Below, in pieces: positions 8,832 through 18,431 of a stretch of 64,000 bases of DNA (within the stretch, counting starts at the first letter, position 1; every line of letters begins with the position of its first letter). This DNA comes from SAR92 clade bacterium H455 (GTDB lineage: Bacteria > Pseudomonadota > Gammaproteobacteria > Pseudomonadales > Porticoccaceae). Below the pieces are notes generated by a model, which had not been told where the DNA came from, did no database searches, and saw only the letters and a program-made list of their open reading frames with translations. The stretch is taken from assembly GCA_024802545.1 (NCBI GenBank), contig CP103416.1, positions 1,984,001-2,048,000 on the forward strand, given 5' to 3'. Both the position numbers and the translations under genes were made by a program.

Positions 8832-9944
8832 TTAGTTGCTGATAGTCATGCGGTCAGTCAAAAAGCTTTCATCGAACGAAGCCCCATGGCCGATAGTCTC
8901 CGGCACATGAATTAAGCCGCCAACCTCACTGTCGTATTGCATACCGCCAACCACCGGGTCGGACTTAAAATCCAGCGCCGAATCCAGATCGAGAAAGACA
9001 ATATTGGGCTTGGCCAGCACTAGGTGTACTGCTGCACTTAAGGCCAGACGCGATTCACCAAAACAACCGATCATACATTTAGAACCAGCGGCTTCAGCCA
9101 CCGCATTGATTCTTACTGCGGTGTGAATACCGCCAGACTTTCCGAGTTTAATATTGAGATAATCTGCCGCGCCCGCCCGGATTAATTTAAGCGCATCCTT
9201 ATCATCAAACACCGACTCATCGGCACAGATTGGCAGGTCGACCTTATCCCGCAAACGTGCCAGACCATCAATGTCCCAGACCGGTAACGGCTGCTCGGAA
9301 TAATCCAAATTCAATGATTTCATGGCATTGATATTGGCCACGGCGGTGGGATAGTCCCAGCCCTGATTACTGTCCATTTTTATTTGGATATCCGGCCCGG
9401 CCAATTCACGCACTGCCGCCACATGGGCCACATCTTCCAATCCCGGACGACCCACCTTGAGCTTAATGGCGTCAAAGTTTTGATCGAGGATGGCCTGAGC
9501 TCTGGCCCTGGTCTGCTCCACCGTATCCTGCCAGCCGATGGTTAGATCAGTTCGAATCTCCCGCTGCTCACCGCCGAGGAATTGATACAGGGGCATATTG
9601 GCAGCCTTGGCGGCAATATCATAAAGCGCCATATCAAAGGCGGCGCGAATTGAGGGCTCACCCACCATATAGCGATTAATCTCTGCCATGCGGTTTTCAA
9701 TCGCCAGCGGATTTTTACCCACAATCATGCGCGCCAAATGCTCTGCCGTGGCATAGGCGGTTGCCTGTAAATCACCGGTAATATAGGGGCAACAGGGGCT
9801 TGCCTCTCCCCAGCCTTCGATGCCGGTATCTGTGGTGATCTTAATCGCCACATTTTCAGCCGCTTCAACAATGCCGATGGCAACTTTAATGGGGTTATGG
9901 AATTGAATATCGAGTTTATAAATATCAATACTGGTGATAATCAT
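8832..9944 (-). CDS. dgcA: Enolase-superfamily racemase, N-acetyl-D-glutamate racemase (DgcA)-like
   Basis: A 370-residue member of the mandelate racemase/muconate lactonizing group. The acid-base Lys lies in AIKLKVG (near 160), the metal ligands in IKMDSNQGW, YSEQPLP and CADES, and the opposing Lys in NIKLGKSGG. This two-lysine arrangement is that of dipeptide epimerases. Immediately upstream is a DUF1611 gene, and the start ATG overlaps its TGA by one base (TGATG), which implies translational coupling. That pair matches the described marine D-glutamate pathway, where DgcN acetylates D-Glu and DgcA racemises N-acetyl-D-Glu. The alternative is an L-Ala-D/L-Glu epimerase. The exact substrate is inferred from the pairing. 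Confidence 0.72.
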   Translation of the reverse strand: MIITSIDIYKLDIQFHNPIKVAIGIVEAAENVAIKITTDTGIEGWGEASPCCPYITGDLQATAYATAEHLARMIVGKNPLAIENRMAEINRYMVGEPSIRAAFDMALYDIAAKAANMPLYQFLGGEQREIRTDLTIGWQDTVEQTRARAQAILDQNFDAIKLKVGRPGLEDVAHVAAVRELAGPDIQIKMDSNQGWDYPTAVANINAMKSLNLDYSEQPLPVWDIDGLARLRDKVDLPICADESVFDDKDALKLIRAGAADYLNIKLGKSGGIHTAVRINAVAEAAGSKCMIGCFGESRLALSAAVHLVLAKPNIVFLDLDSALDFKSDPVVGGMQYDSEVGGLIHVPETIGHGASFDESFLTDRMTISN

Positions 9945-11014
9945 CAGGCGATTTCTCCGTCCTTGGTTTTATTTAATTGAGTATGCTCTTGTGATGGATA
10001 AAGGCGAATCAGCTGTTCAATAATCGGCTCCACCCCATCAATAATCGGATCCACAGCGGGCAACCCAGTCTCTGCACTGATCTGATCGAGAACAGCCTGA
10101 CGCTGACTCTTCGGAACCTGAGAGGTATTTACGCTAACCCCAATACATTGCACTGCCGGATTGGTTAACCGCGCCATTAACAGATTGGTCTCTATACAGG
10201 TTTGCACACTGGGAACGGGATGGTTGGGACATCCGACTATATGTTCGCGCAGAGGATCATGGCAGACCACAAGCGCATCTGGTTGGGTACCGTGGAGCAG
10301 GCCCAGACTCACCCCCGCATAGGCCGGGGTAAACAGTGACCCCTGCCCTTCGACTATATCCCAGTGGTTGGGGTCATTGTCTGGGCTTAAGGTCTCGGCG
10401 GCACCGGCGGTAAAGTCACAGACCACTGAATCAATCGGCATACCGCTACCGGCAATCATAATGCCGGTCTGGCCTGTAGCGCGAAAATCACAATTAACCT
10501 CTCGGGCTTGCAATGCTTCGGCAATGGCCAATGTGGTATATTTTTTGCCCACAGAACAGTCAGTTCCCACCGCCAATAACCGCTTGCCGGTACGTTTTTC
10601 ACCATTGCCAATCGGCAGATTCTGCGGTGGAACACGCACATCAATCAGGCGCACGCTGTACTTCTCCGCTGCCTCGCGAAGCACAGAATAATCGGTTAAC
10701 TTGGTATGCAGACCACTGACAATATCCAGACCAGCTGCCATGGCCTCCAGCAGCGAGGGAATCCAGTTCTCTTGAATCGCACCGCCAACAGGCGCTGAGC
10801 CAATCACCAGACTTTTAGCCCCAGCCACAGCGGCCTCGGCAATACTCATATCCGTTAAACCAGTGTCGATCTCACAATCGGGAAAACGGTGCTGGGCGAC
10901 ACATTTTTCTGGCGCCCACTGGACAATTCCCAGAGCGGTTTTGGCATAGACCGCACTCGGCACATCACCGAGAAAAACCAAATAGGGAACCGCTAGCTGC
11001 AGGGTAACCGACAT
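9944..11014 (-). CDS. dgcN: DUF1611 protein, D-glutamate N-acetyltransferase (DgcN)-like
   Basis: A DUF1611 protein of 356 residues from the chosen start. An in-frame ATG 63 bases further upstream exists, but only the ATG at 11014 has a good ribosome site (GGAG, 6 bases before it). The N-terminal domain (about 1-120: YLVFLGDV, IGSAPVGG) is followed by a P-loop-like segment GTDCSVGKKYT (near 178) and a C-terminal domain with HDPLREHIVG. In the described D-Glu catabolic pathway DgcN acetylates D-glutamate. The coupled dgcA gene supports this. Older annotations call the family NAD-dependent epimerase/dehydratase or EBNA-1-like, which is misleading. Confidence 0.72.
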   Translation of the reverse strand: MSVTLQLAVPYLVFLGDVPSAVYAKTALGIVQWAPEKCVAQHRFPDCEIDTGLTDMSIAEAAVAGAKSLVIGSAPVGGAIQENWIPSLLEAMAAGLDIVSGLHTKLTDYSVLREAAEKYSVRLIDVRVPPQNLPIGNGEKRTGKRLLAVGTDCSVGKKYTTLAIAEALQAREVNCDFRATGQTGIMIAGSGMPIDSVVCDFTAGAAETLSPDNDPNHWDIVEGQGSLFTPAYAGVSLGLLHGTQPDALVVCHDPLREHIVGCPNHPVPSVQTCIETNLLMARLTNPAVQCIGVSVNTSQVPKSQRQAVLDQISAETGLPAVDPIIDGVEPIIEQLIRLYPSQEHTQLNKTKDGEIA

Positions 11015-11478
11015 AAGAAACTCCATTTCTAGATTGAACAAATAGCTGCGCCTACAACAGTGTTTTGTTGCAGGCACGAGAGAGCGTATTTTTATAAAAG
11101 AATCAAACCTATGCGTATTAAGACTCTAAAGTGAGGAAAACCCTCACCTAATGGGGTAAAAATATTTGCATGATGCGTCACGATATAGCGTTTTTTTTGT
11201 CACCCCGACAGACCCCTTTTACTGTCATCCTATGCTTGAAAAACCTGACCAATGATAGGATATTGTCGGTCAGACAGAGGAAAGGAAAAAGGCCGGTTTT
11301 GTCATCCCGACAGAGCGCAGCGACGAGGGATCTCCTGCCGATTGCAGAGATCTCTCACATGCGTTCGAGATGACAGGGTTGGGGATCGAGATGACAGTGA
11401 AATACTTCGAGATGACCGAAAACCAGAAACCAGAGACCAGAGACCAGAAAACTATTATCAAACCCCGAAATAAACTTA
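11015..11478. other. Intergenic region upstream of dgcN with dispersed palindromic repeat
   Basis: 464 bases without a gene lie between the asparaginase stop and the dgcN start. It holds the dispersed hairpin repeat at 11301-11374, three evenly spaced TCGAGATGAC copies, and a purine-rich tract with repeated CCAGAGA words at 11421-11450. The dgcN promoter should be in its left part. Confidence 0.5.
11301..11374. repeat. Dispersed palindromic (REP-like) repeat
   Basis: The element opens with GTCATCCCGA and closes with TTCGAGATGAC, which are complementary. An inner GAGGGATCTC pairs with GAGATCTCTC. Such GTCATCCCGA...GATGAC units recur in many proteobacterial intergenic regions. Only one full copy is in this window, with partial ends at 11386 and 11407. 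Confidence 0.5.
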
Positions 11479-12492
11479 CTATAAAACTGGTTGAAAAAAA
11501 TGCCCTATATTATGCTGATGAGACTTTACCTGCAGTGCCAACATTAACAATACCCGCGCCTTTTGCGGTGAAAGGTTATTGGCAAAAATTGCTCCGGCCT
11601 GAGCAAGCGTCTGGCCGCCGCCGGGATAACCATAAATGGGCTTAACACTACCCCTTGGCACACGGGAGGCAATAACAATGGTTATACCAGCCCAGATGGC
11701 CTCGGTTATCGCCTTTAACAGGCTAGCGTTGACATTACCTGCCCCCAGCGCCTGAATCACAATACCTCCCGCCCCCGCTTCCATAGCAGCCCGGATCATT
11801 AAGTCATCAACACCCGCATAGACAGGAATTATATCTACCCGACTCAGCTGGCCAGAAATAAGTGGAAGATGCCGCCGCCCGTAGGGCTCGCAATTAAACT
11901 GCACCTGGCCACCATTCACAGCCCCAAGAACCCCCCTCTCCCCACACTGAAAACTATCAATATCCGTGGTGTGCGTTTTACTCACATCCCGCGCCCCACA
12001 GATCTGGTGATTCATCACTATCATCACCCCTTTATGGCGGGCCTCCCCCGAGGCAGCAACAAGCAGTGCATCGAGTAAATTATCAGGCCCATCCGTATCC
12101 GGTTCACAGGCGCTACGCTGGGCACCAAATAGAATCACCGGCTTGGAGCTATTCAGCGTCAAATCGAGAAAGAAACCGGTTTCCTCCATCGTGTCTGTAC
12201 CATGGGAAACAATAACCCCGCTGACTTCATCCCTCGCCAGAGCAGCAGTTATATGGCGATACAGCGAAATCCAATCACCAGGCGTCAGATGGGCAGAGGG
12301 AATATTGGAAAAATTCTTCACTTCCACCGAGATATTCAGATTTAACCCCGATACCTGACTGAGCAAATCCTCACCACCAATGGATGGCACAGGCCCACTA
12401 GCAACTTCACCACGCTCCATTGCAATGGTGCCGCCGCTAGCTATATAAGTGATTACCGGTTTTAAAGTATTTAGGGCTTTTTTATCTGGCAT
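11479..12492 (-). CDS. L-asparaginase / glutaminase family
   Basis: A 337-residue asparaginase. The first catalytic loop ASGGTIA (near 18) carries the nucleophilic Thr, and the second motif SHGTDTMEET (near 99) carries the Thr-Asp pair. Both signatures of the bacterial asparaginase fold are intact. It hydrolyses L-Asn, and often Gln or D-Asn, to the acid and ammonia. No signal peptide is evident, which suggests a cytoplasmic enzyme. It lies 26 bases downstream of the M55 aminopeptidase and probably belongs to the same transcript. Its presence fits a cluster that strips nitrogen from released amino acids. D-Asn activity is known for this family but cannot be read from the sequence. Confidence 0.87.
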   Translation of the reverse strand: MPDKKALNTLKPVITYIASGGTIAMERGEVASGPVPSIGGEDLLSQVSGLNLNISVEVKNFSNIPSAHLTPGDWISLYRHITAALARDEVSGVIVSHGTDTMEETGFFLDLTLNSSKPVILFGAQRSACEPDTDGPDNLLDALLVAASGEARHKGVMIVMNHQICGARDVSKTHTTDIDSFQCGERGVLGAVNGGQVQFNCEPYGRRHLPLISGQLSRVDIIPVYAGVDDLMIRAAMEAGAGGIVIQALGAGNVNASLLKAITEAIWAGITIVIASRVPRGSVKPIYGYPGGGQTLAQAGAIFANNLSPQKARVLLMLALQVKSHQHNIGHFFQPVL

Positions 12493-12518
12493 ATAAATCT
12501 TCAGCTTTCATTTAAACC

Positions 12519-13352
12519 CTACTGGGGCGTCAACGACCCACTGGCCAGTAAGAACTGTAAGAACTTCGCCACCTCAACCATATCCTTGCCGATAAACTTA
12601 ATGGTATAAGCATCAGTACGCTCAACATTGGGCAGATAGTCCAATAGCTCCGCAGCCTTGCGCTGCATACAAACCACTTCCAGAACAATATTTTCCGGCA
12701 GGGGCTGGACTTTAAAATCGTCCAATCTCGACAGTGCATTCGCCACACCTTCCGCCACTAGTTTCTGAGCCGCTTTTGGCATTAACATCCGTGCACTGGT
12801 TAATGATACCGCCCACTTGGTAGTAACCCCCTCAACATTGGGCAGCACTGATTGCGCATGCTCAATATAGGCATCATCCCCGGCAACCATAATAGTCGGC
12901 ACACCAAACTGCGCTGCAGTAGCCGCACTGATCACTGTCTCAGAGGCAATCTGGCCATTTAAACGCACCTCAGTAATCGCACCACCATGTAATGTATGAC
13001 GCAGTGCCCCACGCAGATCACTGGCACCGGCATGGTAGCCAATCAGCATAGCGCCAACAAAATCCCCCTCCTGAACTCCTTCCATCATGCACAGGGGCCG
13101 CGGCCATGAACGCACTAGCTGAACATTCTCTGGCAGCTTGTCGATCAACAGGCTCTGGCCATTGCCATGGGAATCGCTCATGACAATTTCGTCAATGCCA
13201 TTATTAAACGCAGCTTCACAGGCAGCATTCACTTCAGCGGTATACCATTCTCGAGCCTGCTGATATTCAAACCCGGCAGGTGACATATGCTCACCGCTCA
13301 CTACGCCAGCGATGCCTTCGATATCCGCTGAGATATATAAACGTTTACTCAT
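12519..13352 (-). CDS. dppA: M55-family D-aminopeptidase (DppA-like)
   Basis: A 277-residue M55 zinc peptidase. The first metal ligands are Asp and Glu in ADIEGIAG (residues 10 and 12). A ligand His follows in DSHGNG (near 62), another in GYHAG (near 105), and the Glu ligand in TEVRLNG (near 133). This reproduces the ligand set of Bacillus subtilis DppA, which cleaves N-terminal D-amino acids from D-Ala-D-Ala-type peptides. Its length is normal. ATG follows an AGGAA site. It sits 37 bases after an S12 hydrolase and just before the asparaginase, suggesting uptake and breakdown of D-amino-acid peptides such as peptidoglycan fragments. Confidence 0.85.
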   Translation of the reverse strand: MSKRLYISADIEGIAGVVSGEHMSPAGFEYQQAREWYTAEVNAACEAAFNNGIDEIVMSDSHGNGQSLLIDKLPENVQLVRSWPRPLCMMEGVQEGDFVGAMLIGYHAGASDLRGALRHTLHGGAITEVRLNGQIASETVISAATAAQFGVPTIMVAGDDAYIEHAQSVLPNVEGVTTKWAVSLTSARMLMPKAAQKLVAEGVANALSRLDDFKVQPLPENIVLEVVCMQRKAAELLDYLPNVERTDAYTIKFIGKDMVEVAKFLQFLLASGSLTPQ

Positions 13353-13389
13353 TATTAATTCCTTTTAAGCCTGATTTATTACCATTAAT

Positions 13390-14769
13390 TTAGTTGATGC
13401 GCCGATTAAGTCGGCCACCATTAAAGACATACTGAGGCACGCCGGATTCATCCGGCTTTAAGAAAGCAATCGCCAAGCAGCGCTCACCTTTACTGTTATA
13501 GGCGGCAAAAGAGAGATCTTCCACATGGCGCAATTCGATATCCAGTGGCGGAAGTGGGTCGAGCTTATAGAGAATATTGGCCATTAACTTGCCATTGGTA
13601 GAGGTCACTTTAATCAAGGTATCCAGGCACTCATAGTCACCGACAATCTGCTCTAAATCTGCAGTGGGAGTAATGCTTGCCGGCTCCGGTTCCTTAAGAT
13701 CCAAACCGGTGACAGCAGACAACAGATCAGCGGTCAGTCCGCCAATCGCTGAGGGTCTTACGCCATTGGTTAAAATGGCAAAGGCAGCATTTTGTTCAGG
13801 GATCACCTGCAACATCGACAGAAAGCCCAGCGTTCCACCACCATGCCCTATGGTCTTGATATTACCAGCATGGTAGCTACTCATACCCCAACCCAAACCT
13901 GCTTGTTTAGCACTCAACTGAGAAGCTTTTGGCAACTCTATCTGCGGCACCTGCATCTGTTTTACCGACTCCGAAGACAACCAGGATTCACCCTGCTGAT
14001 TTACGCCGCCCTCTAAATGAGCGCGGGCAAAGCGAATCAGGTTTTCTGCTGTCATCGCCGGAGTCGAACCAACAGGTGCCTGCCCCAGACTTAAATAGGC
14101 GCGCTCTGGCAATACCCAGCGATCAGTATCTTCACCATCGAATATATGGCCCATCGCCGTGCGAAAACGAATCATATCCTTTGGATCAGCAATGGAGTGA
14201 TCCATACCCAGCGGCTCAAACAGATACTCTTTCATCGCCTGAAACCAGCTTATGCCGCGAACCACTTCAACCAGTCGACCAGCAACACAGAAAGCGGCAT
14301 TGGAATAGGAATACATTTCACCCACCGGGTGCATTAGCGGCAGAAAACTACAGCGGTCAACAAAGCGGGCGATTAAATTGCCCTGATGGCCCTCATCATC
14401 CGGGAAATAGTCACCAGCAATACCGTTGGTATGGTTAAGCAACTGTCGTACTGTAATCGCCTGAGTGGCTTCAGCATCGGCAATCATAAAATCCCGCAGA
14501 TAATGCACCACTGGCTTATCCAGATTGACCTTGCCCTCATCCACCAACTGCATCACCAAACAAGTAGTCATTACTTTGGTAATCGAGCCAATCTGAAAAA
14601 TAGAATCAGTGGTCGCCTCAACACCGGTATTGAGATTTAAACAGCCTGCTGCTGCCTGTGTGAGCACGCCGTCTTTCCAGATTGCCACCGACATGGCAGG
14701 GATATTATGTTTAACAATCGCTTGATCAGCGTAGGTTTGTAGATCGGCAAGTATATTGCTACTCGGCAT
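13390..14769 (-). CDS. S12-family serine hydrolase (beta-lactamase/D-aminopeptidase fold)
   Basis: A 459-residue hydrolase. The nucleophile motif SITK is near residue 61, YSN near 153, and GHGGG near 312. A C-terminal domain of about 90 residues (from about 365) follows, with strands typical of the lipocalin-like or DUF3471 tail. No export signal is visible. GGAG precedes the ATG. It is the first gene of a tight minus-strand run (S12, M55, asparaginase), so it likely shares their role in peptide breakdown. It is clearly a paralogue, not a copy, of the S12 genes at 5700-7091 and 19555-21288. Confidence 0.8.
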   Translation of the reverse strand: MPSSNILADLQTYADQAIVKHNIPAMSVAIWKDGVLTQAAAGCLNLNTGVEATTDSIFQIGSITKVMTTCLVMQLVDEGKVNLDKPVVHYLRDFMIADAEATQAITVRQLLNHTNGIAGDYFPDDEGHQGNLIARFVDRCSFLPLMHPVGEMYSYSNAAFCVAGRLVEVVRGISWFQAMKEYLFEPLGMDHSIADPKDMIRFRTAMGHIFDGEDTDRWVLPERAYLSLGQAPVGSTPAMTAENLIRFARAHLEGGVNQQGESWLSSESVKQMQVPQIELPKASQLSAKQAGLGWGMSSYHAGNIKTIGHGGGTLGFLSMLQVIPEQNAAFAILTNGVRPSAIGGLTADLLSAVTGLDLKEPEPASITPTADLEQIVGDYECLDTLIKVTSTNGKLMANILYKLDPLPPLDIELRHVEDLSFAAYNSKGERCLAIAFLKPDESGVPQYVFNGGRLNRRIN

Positions 14770-14986
14770 TTGAAAACTCCATTTTCAGATGTGATAAATA
14801 TAAAATTCAACGGCCACTCACCAGGAGCAGCCAGTTTAAAATCAGCTGTCTATGCCCGCCCATACCCGCAAGGTCATAATAGTGAACAGGGAAACGAATC
14901 TGATGGTCTCTATAAAGAATAGACGCTTATCAAAGCTACTTGAATGAGAGCCTATTTTAGAATTACACTGGCCTTCCCAGGCTTTG

Positions 14987-15453
14987 CTAGACACTGGTTG
15001 ATTCCAAAAAATACGCCTCTTCATACTTAGCCGGCGATATGCCGCCTGTGTGAGTGTGGCGCTTTATTGGATTGTAAAACATCTCTATGAAATTAAATAT
15101 CTCAGTTTTCGCATCATCCCTTGTCGAGTAGATCTTCCGTTTTGTCACCCGCTTTTTAAACGTGGCAAAGAAGCTCTCCGCAACCGCATTATCATGACAG
15201 TTACCACGTCGGCTCATCGAAGGTATGAGTTTGTGCTCCCTCATAAATGCTAAGTAATCAGCGCTGGCATATTGGCTTCCTTGGTCGCTGTGCACGAGCA
15301 CTTCACCTTTTGGCTGACGCTGCCAGATCGCCATAAGCAAAGCATTGATTACCAGGTGGCGGTCGATATGTTTATCCATCGCCCAACCTACAATCCGGCG
15401 CGAGAACAAATCTAAAACTGTGGCCACATACAAAAAACCTTCGTAAGTTCGCA
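14987..15453 (-). pseudogene. IS3 transposase OrfB, 3' part (downstream of intron)
   Basis: The frame reads RTYEGFLYVATVLDLFSRR, then HSDQGSQY with the second catalytic Asp, then GNCHDNAVAESFF with the catalytic Glu, and a normal C-terminus. It is the C-terminal two-thirds of an IS3 DDE transposase. It joins in frame to the part at 17751-18105 if the intron at 15454-17750 is removed (TAC-G/TG-CGA, giving Tyr-Val-Arg). As DNA it is broken; as spliced RNA it may be intact. Confidence 0.85.
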
Positions 15454-17750
15454 GTAGAGTAAGAGGCAGAGCGTAGTCGAACTATTTCTCTGCTTCTCCT
15501 CTCCGAACCGTACGTGCACCTTTCAGCGCATACGGCTCTCCACTTAACTGCGGCCAACGGCCATTGCAACATCAGCATAGCGCGATGTGACAGTATTTCT
15601 GACTTCAACTCTAAGGTATGGGTTACTTTCCGGCAAGCGCCATCGGAATCGTTGTTTCGGGCTGCCAACCAATCGGTATAGCGATGCGCCGAAGAGATTC
15701 CCGTTGTCGGTCTTGCCGAACAATACCCATGTTTTAGCTTTGCCTGGCTCGGGACGCTTGAACCACTTCGCCATCAACGATTTGATTCCACAGCGGTATT
15801 TCCGTGTCAGCCAATGGGCCAGCTTCCAGAAGACAACATGATCAATTCTTCTGTAGACCCTGGCCGTGAAGTCAGTGTGCCGATAGAACTGAGACCAACC
15901 TTTGAGTTTCTGGTTGAGCTTTTCTACCTTGTCAATTTTGCTAGTGCTATAGTCACCCGACAATGCTTCACTCAATGAATGAGCGAACGCTCTAGCCTTA
16001 TCCTTGGGTATTCCTGAGACCACGCGCATATTGCCTTTTGGCCCTCGCTTTCGAATGACTCTGTGACCTAGGAAAACAAAACCGTCATTCACATGTGTAA
16101 TATGGGTTTTCTCCATATTCAATGTGAGATGCAATTTGCCCTCAAGAAAGTCACGGCATTGATCACGAATAACTTCGGCCTCTCGCTTGGTGCCTTTGAC
16201 CATGACTACAAAGTCGTCGGCATAGCGGCAATAAGCAACAGCAGGCTTCCATTGTCGACCTTCATCGATAGCGCATTTCCGCCCGATCTTGATACTGTTG
16301 TTCCAGTACCAGCGATCTTTACGGGCTTTCTTACTCAGGTAGCACTTGTCCAAATACTGGTCGAATTCATTCAGCATGATATTCGACAGCAATGGCGATA
16401 TAACACCACCTTGTGGCACGCCTTCGCTAGTCGCACAGAATAAGTTTCGCTCAATATGCCCAGCCTTGATAAAGCGCCAAAGCAATTGATTGAATCGTTG
16501 GCAACTGATGCGCTTACGCACCCATTTCATGAGTAAGCGATAGTGAACCGTATCAAAGTAACTTGATAGATCACCTTCGACTACCCAGCGCCCTCTGGAT
16601 TCCGTCCCGTCGGTTAGCTGTAATTTAACCGTCCGGATCGCGTGATGGACACTGCGTTCAGGTCTGAAGCCATAAGACAACGAATGAAAATCGTTTTCCC
16701 ATATGGGCTCCATTGCCATCAGCATGGCACGTTGCACAATTCTGTCTCTTAAAGAAGAAATACCTAAGGGGCGTAGTTTCCCATTGGCCTTTGGGATATA
16801 AACTCGCCTCGCAGGCAAGGGTTGATAAGTTCCCGATAAAAGATCAATTCTAATCTCACTCAGGTATTCATCTAGCCCATCTTGCAGCTTGAGTTTGGTG
16901 ATCCCATCGACTCCAGGTGTTTTTGCCCCTTTCGATGAAAGCGTAATCTCAGCAGCTTTACGAAGCCACTGTGGATGACTAACAAGACGCAACAAACGAT
17001 CGACTCTCCGATCACTTTCAGTTGCAGTCCATGTTGCTAATTTGCGTTGCATTTCACTGATTATCAAAGGTCTTCACCTCGTTAATGTCAGATAATCTGC
17101 GCACGCAGATCAATTAAGCTGCGCCCCTACGCCTAAAGCGCCTACTTCTGGCGCCATGTAATGGGCTTTCCCCATCTCAGACTACTACGAGCGCTCCGCC
17201 AGCCTGTTTGTCGTCGGGGTCATGCTCCCTTAGCATTCAAAACAGACCTTCCCCGGTTTACCTATCTGAACTCGAACATATTGGGGTGGATGCCGATCGC
17301 AGTCTTTAACCTTATCGTTCTGTAAGGTGATGACGCCTAAATACAGAATTGTGCTACTGCATTTATCCATTGCTAAGCACGTACATATTACTTAGCAAGT
17401 CGGGTTTCCAGCTCATACGTGTAGCGGAAAACCGGCGTCATACCGCCTGATAACTCGTGTAGGCGGTGGCGACATTTCAGCCCATAGATACGGATTAATC
17501 GGTTCATGTTCTTCATCCGTCCAATACTCAGTCTTGAGAAGCATCTTGGCGTAACGAGTTCGCCTCACTTCCCGTTGTCAGCGGGTTACATCACCTTACC
17601 AGCATACGGTAAGTCACTGCCGCTCAGACTTTTGTGCCATCACAACCTGGCACAATCACAAACAAACTAGCTCCTGCCTGTCGCTTGTGAATTTCAGATA
17701 GACTCGTGGTTCATTTAAGCATCCATGCTTGCCCTGAACTCCGGGCACAC
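15454..17750 (-). mobile_element. Group II intron inserted in IS3 orfB
   Basis: The minus-strand 5' boundary GTGTGCCC (17750) fits the GUGYG rule and directly follows the IS3 codons for VSDITY. Domain V is clear at 15505-15538 (starts GAGCCGTATGCG, GAAA tetraloop, ends TACGGTTC). A domain VI hairpin follows, with a bulged A in CTCTTACTCT, and the intron ends CTAC at 15454. Removing 2297 bases restores the transposase frame. It encodes its own reverse transcriptase/maturase. Confidence 0.88.
15544..17067 (-). CDS. ltrA: Group II intron reverse transcriptase/maturase
   Basis: A 507-residue intron-encoded protein. RT blocks are evident: KTPGVDGIT (near 50), IPKANGKLRPLGI (near 92), SYGFRPERSVHHA (near 130), SEGVPQGGVISPLLSN (near 215), the catalytic YADD (in CRYADDFVV, near 289) and FLGHRV (near 334). 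A maturase/X-type domain follows (LKGWSQFYRHTD, near 390). No HNH endonuclease domain is recognisable after it. It would assist splicing of the host intron and its retrohoming. The frame is intact, so this copy may still be active. Confidence 0.92.
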   Translation of the reverse strand: MIISEMQRKLATWTATESDRRVDRLLRLVSHPQWLRKAAEITLSSKGAKTPGVDGITKLKLQDGLDEYLSEIRIDLLSGTYQPLPARRVYIPKANGKLRPLGISSLRDRIVQRAMLMAMEPIWENDFHSLSYGFRPERSVHHAIRTVKLQLTDGTESRGRWVVEGDLSSYFDTVHYRLLMKWVRKRISCQRFNQLLWRFIKAGHIERNLFCATSEGVPQGGVISPLLSNIMLNEFDQYLDKCYLSKKARKDRWYWNNSIKIGRKCAIDEGRQWKPAVAYCRYADDFVVMVKGTKREAEVIRDQCRDFLEGKLHLTLNMEKTHITHVNDGFVFLGHRVIRKRGPKGNMRVVSGIPKDKARAFAHSLSEALSGDYSTSKIDKVEKLNQKLKGWSQFYRHTDFTARVYRRIDHVVFWKLAHWLTRKYRCGIKSLMAKWFKRPEPGKAKTWVLFGKTDNGNLFGASLYRLVGSPKQRFRWRLPESNPYLRVEVRNTVTSRYADVAMAVGRS

Positions 17751-18105
17751 CGTAAGTAATGTCACTTACCCAAGCTTGATTCGGGTGCTCAGGATTGAAC
17801 TGACGATCAAGCACGTTAGCCGCTATTATCGCTGGCTTGCCGCCTTTGATGTAGCGACGCTTGTAGCCTATTTGCACTTTTAGGCGGTTTTCTCGCATGA
17901 CGCGCGCAACCCGGTGAACGCTGCAGCTTTCACTGGCCTCGCGCAGATCGCGGTGAATCCATTGGCTACCATAGGTGCCACCGCTGGCCATGTACGATTC
18001 TTTAATCAACCTTAACAGCCGCTGATCCTCAACCGCTCTATCCGATACGGGTTTCTGTAGCCAGGCATAAAACCCACTTCGGTGCAGCTTCAAGACACGG
18101 CACAT
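17751..18105 (-). pseudogene. IS3 transposase OrfB, 5' part (upstream of intron)
   Basis: The frame gives MCRVLKLHRSGFYAWLQKP, GTYGSQWIHRDLRE and PNQAWVSDITY, where Asp is the first catalytic residue. It then runs into intron sequence. Upstream of the Met, the same frame reads VKYAFIRDNQDEFSIKA back to the orfA overlap. This fits the usual OrfAB fusion by -1 frameshifting at the A6G run at 18186-18193. Confidence 0.85.
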
Positions 18106-18152
18106 GGCCTTAATTGAAAACTCATCCTGATTATCACGAATGAAGGCGTACT

Positions 18153-18431
18153 TTACCCGGGCTGGCTTGCAAAGTACTTTGCGGCCTTTTTTAGAATGTC
18201 GCGTTCCTCCGTGACACGCATCAACTCGACTTTAAGGCGAATGATCTCAGCCTGGTCGTCGGAAGATTTGATCTGCTGCGGGCTGCCGTGCATGGAGGCC
18301 TTCCAATGGTATAAGGTTTTTGTACAGATGCCGAGTCGCTCCGCGACCTCAGCAACAGAATAGCCTCGTTCGACAATCTGCTTAACGGCCTCTTCTTTAA
18401 ACTGCTGTGTGTAGCGTTTTCCCTTGCTCAT
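18153..18431 (-). CDS. IS3-family transposase OrfA
   Basis: A 92-residue protein with a helix-turn-helix (YSVAEVAERLGICTKTLYHW, residues 24-43) followed by a leucine-zipper-like coiled coil (IIRLKVELMRVTEERDILKKA). This is the typical OrfA layout. An A6G slippery run in the codons for ILKKAA is the expected site of programmed -1 frameshifting into OrfB. The frame is intact. Confidence 0.9.
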   Translation of the reverse strand: MSKGKRYTQQFKEEAVKQIVERGYSVAEVAERLGICTKTLYHWKASMHGSPQQIKSSDDQAEIIRLKVELMRVTEERDILKKAAKYFASQPG

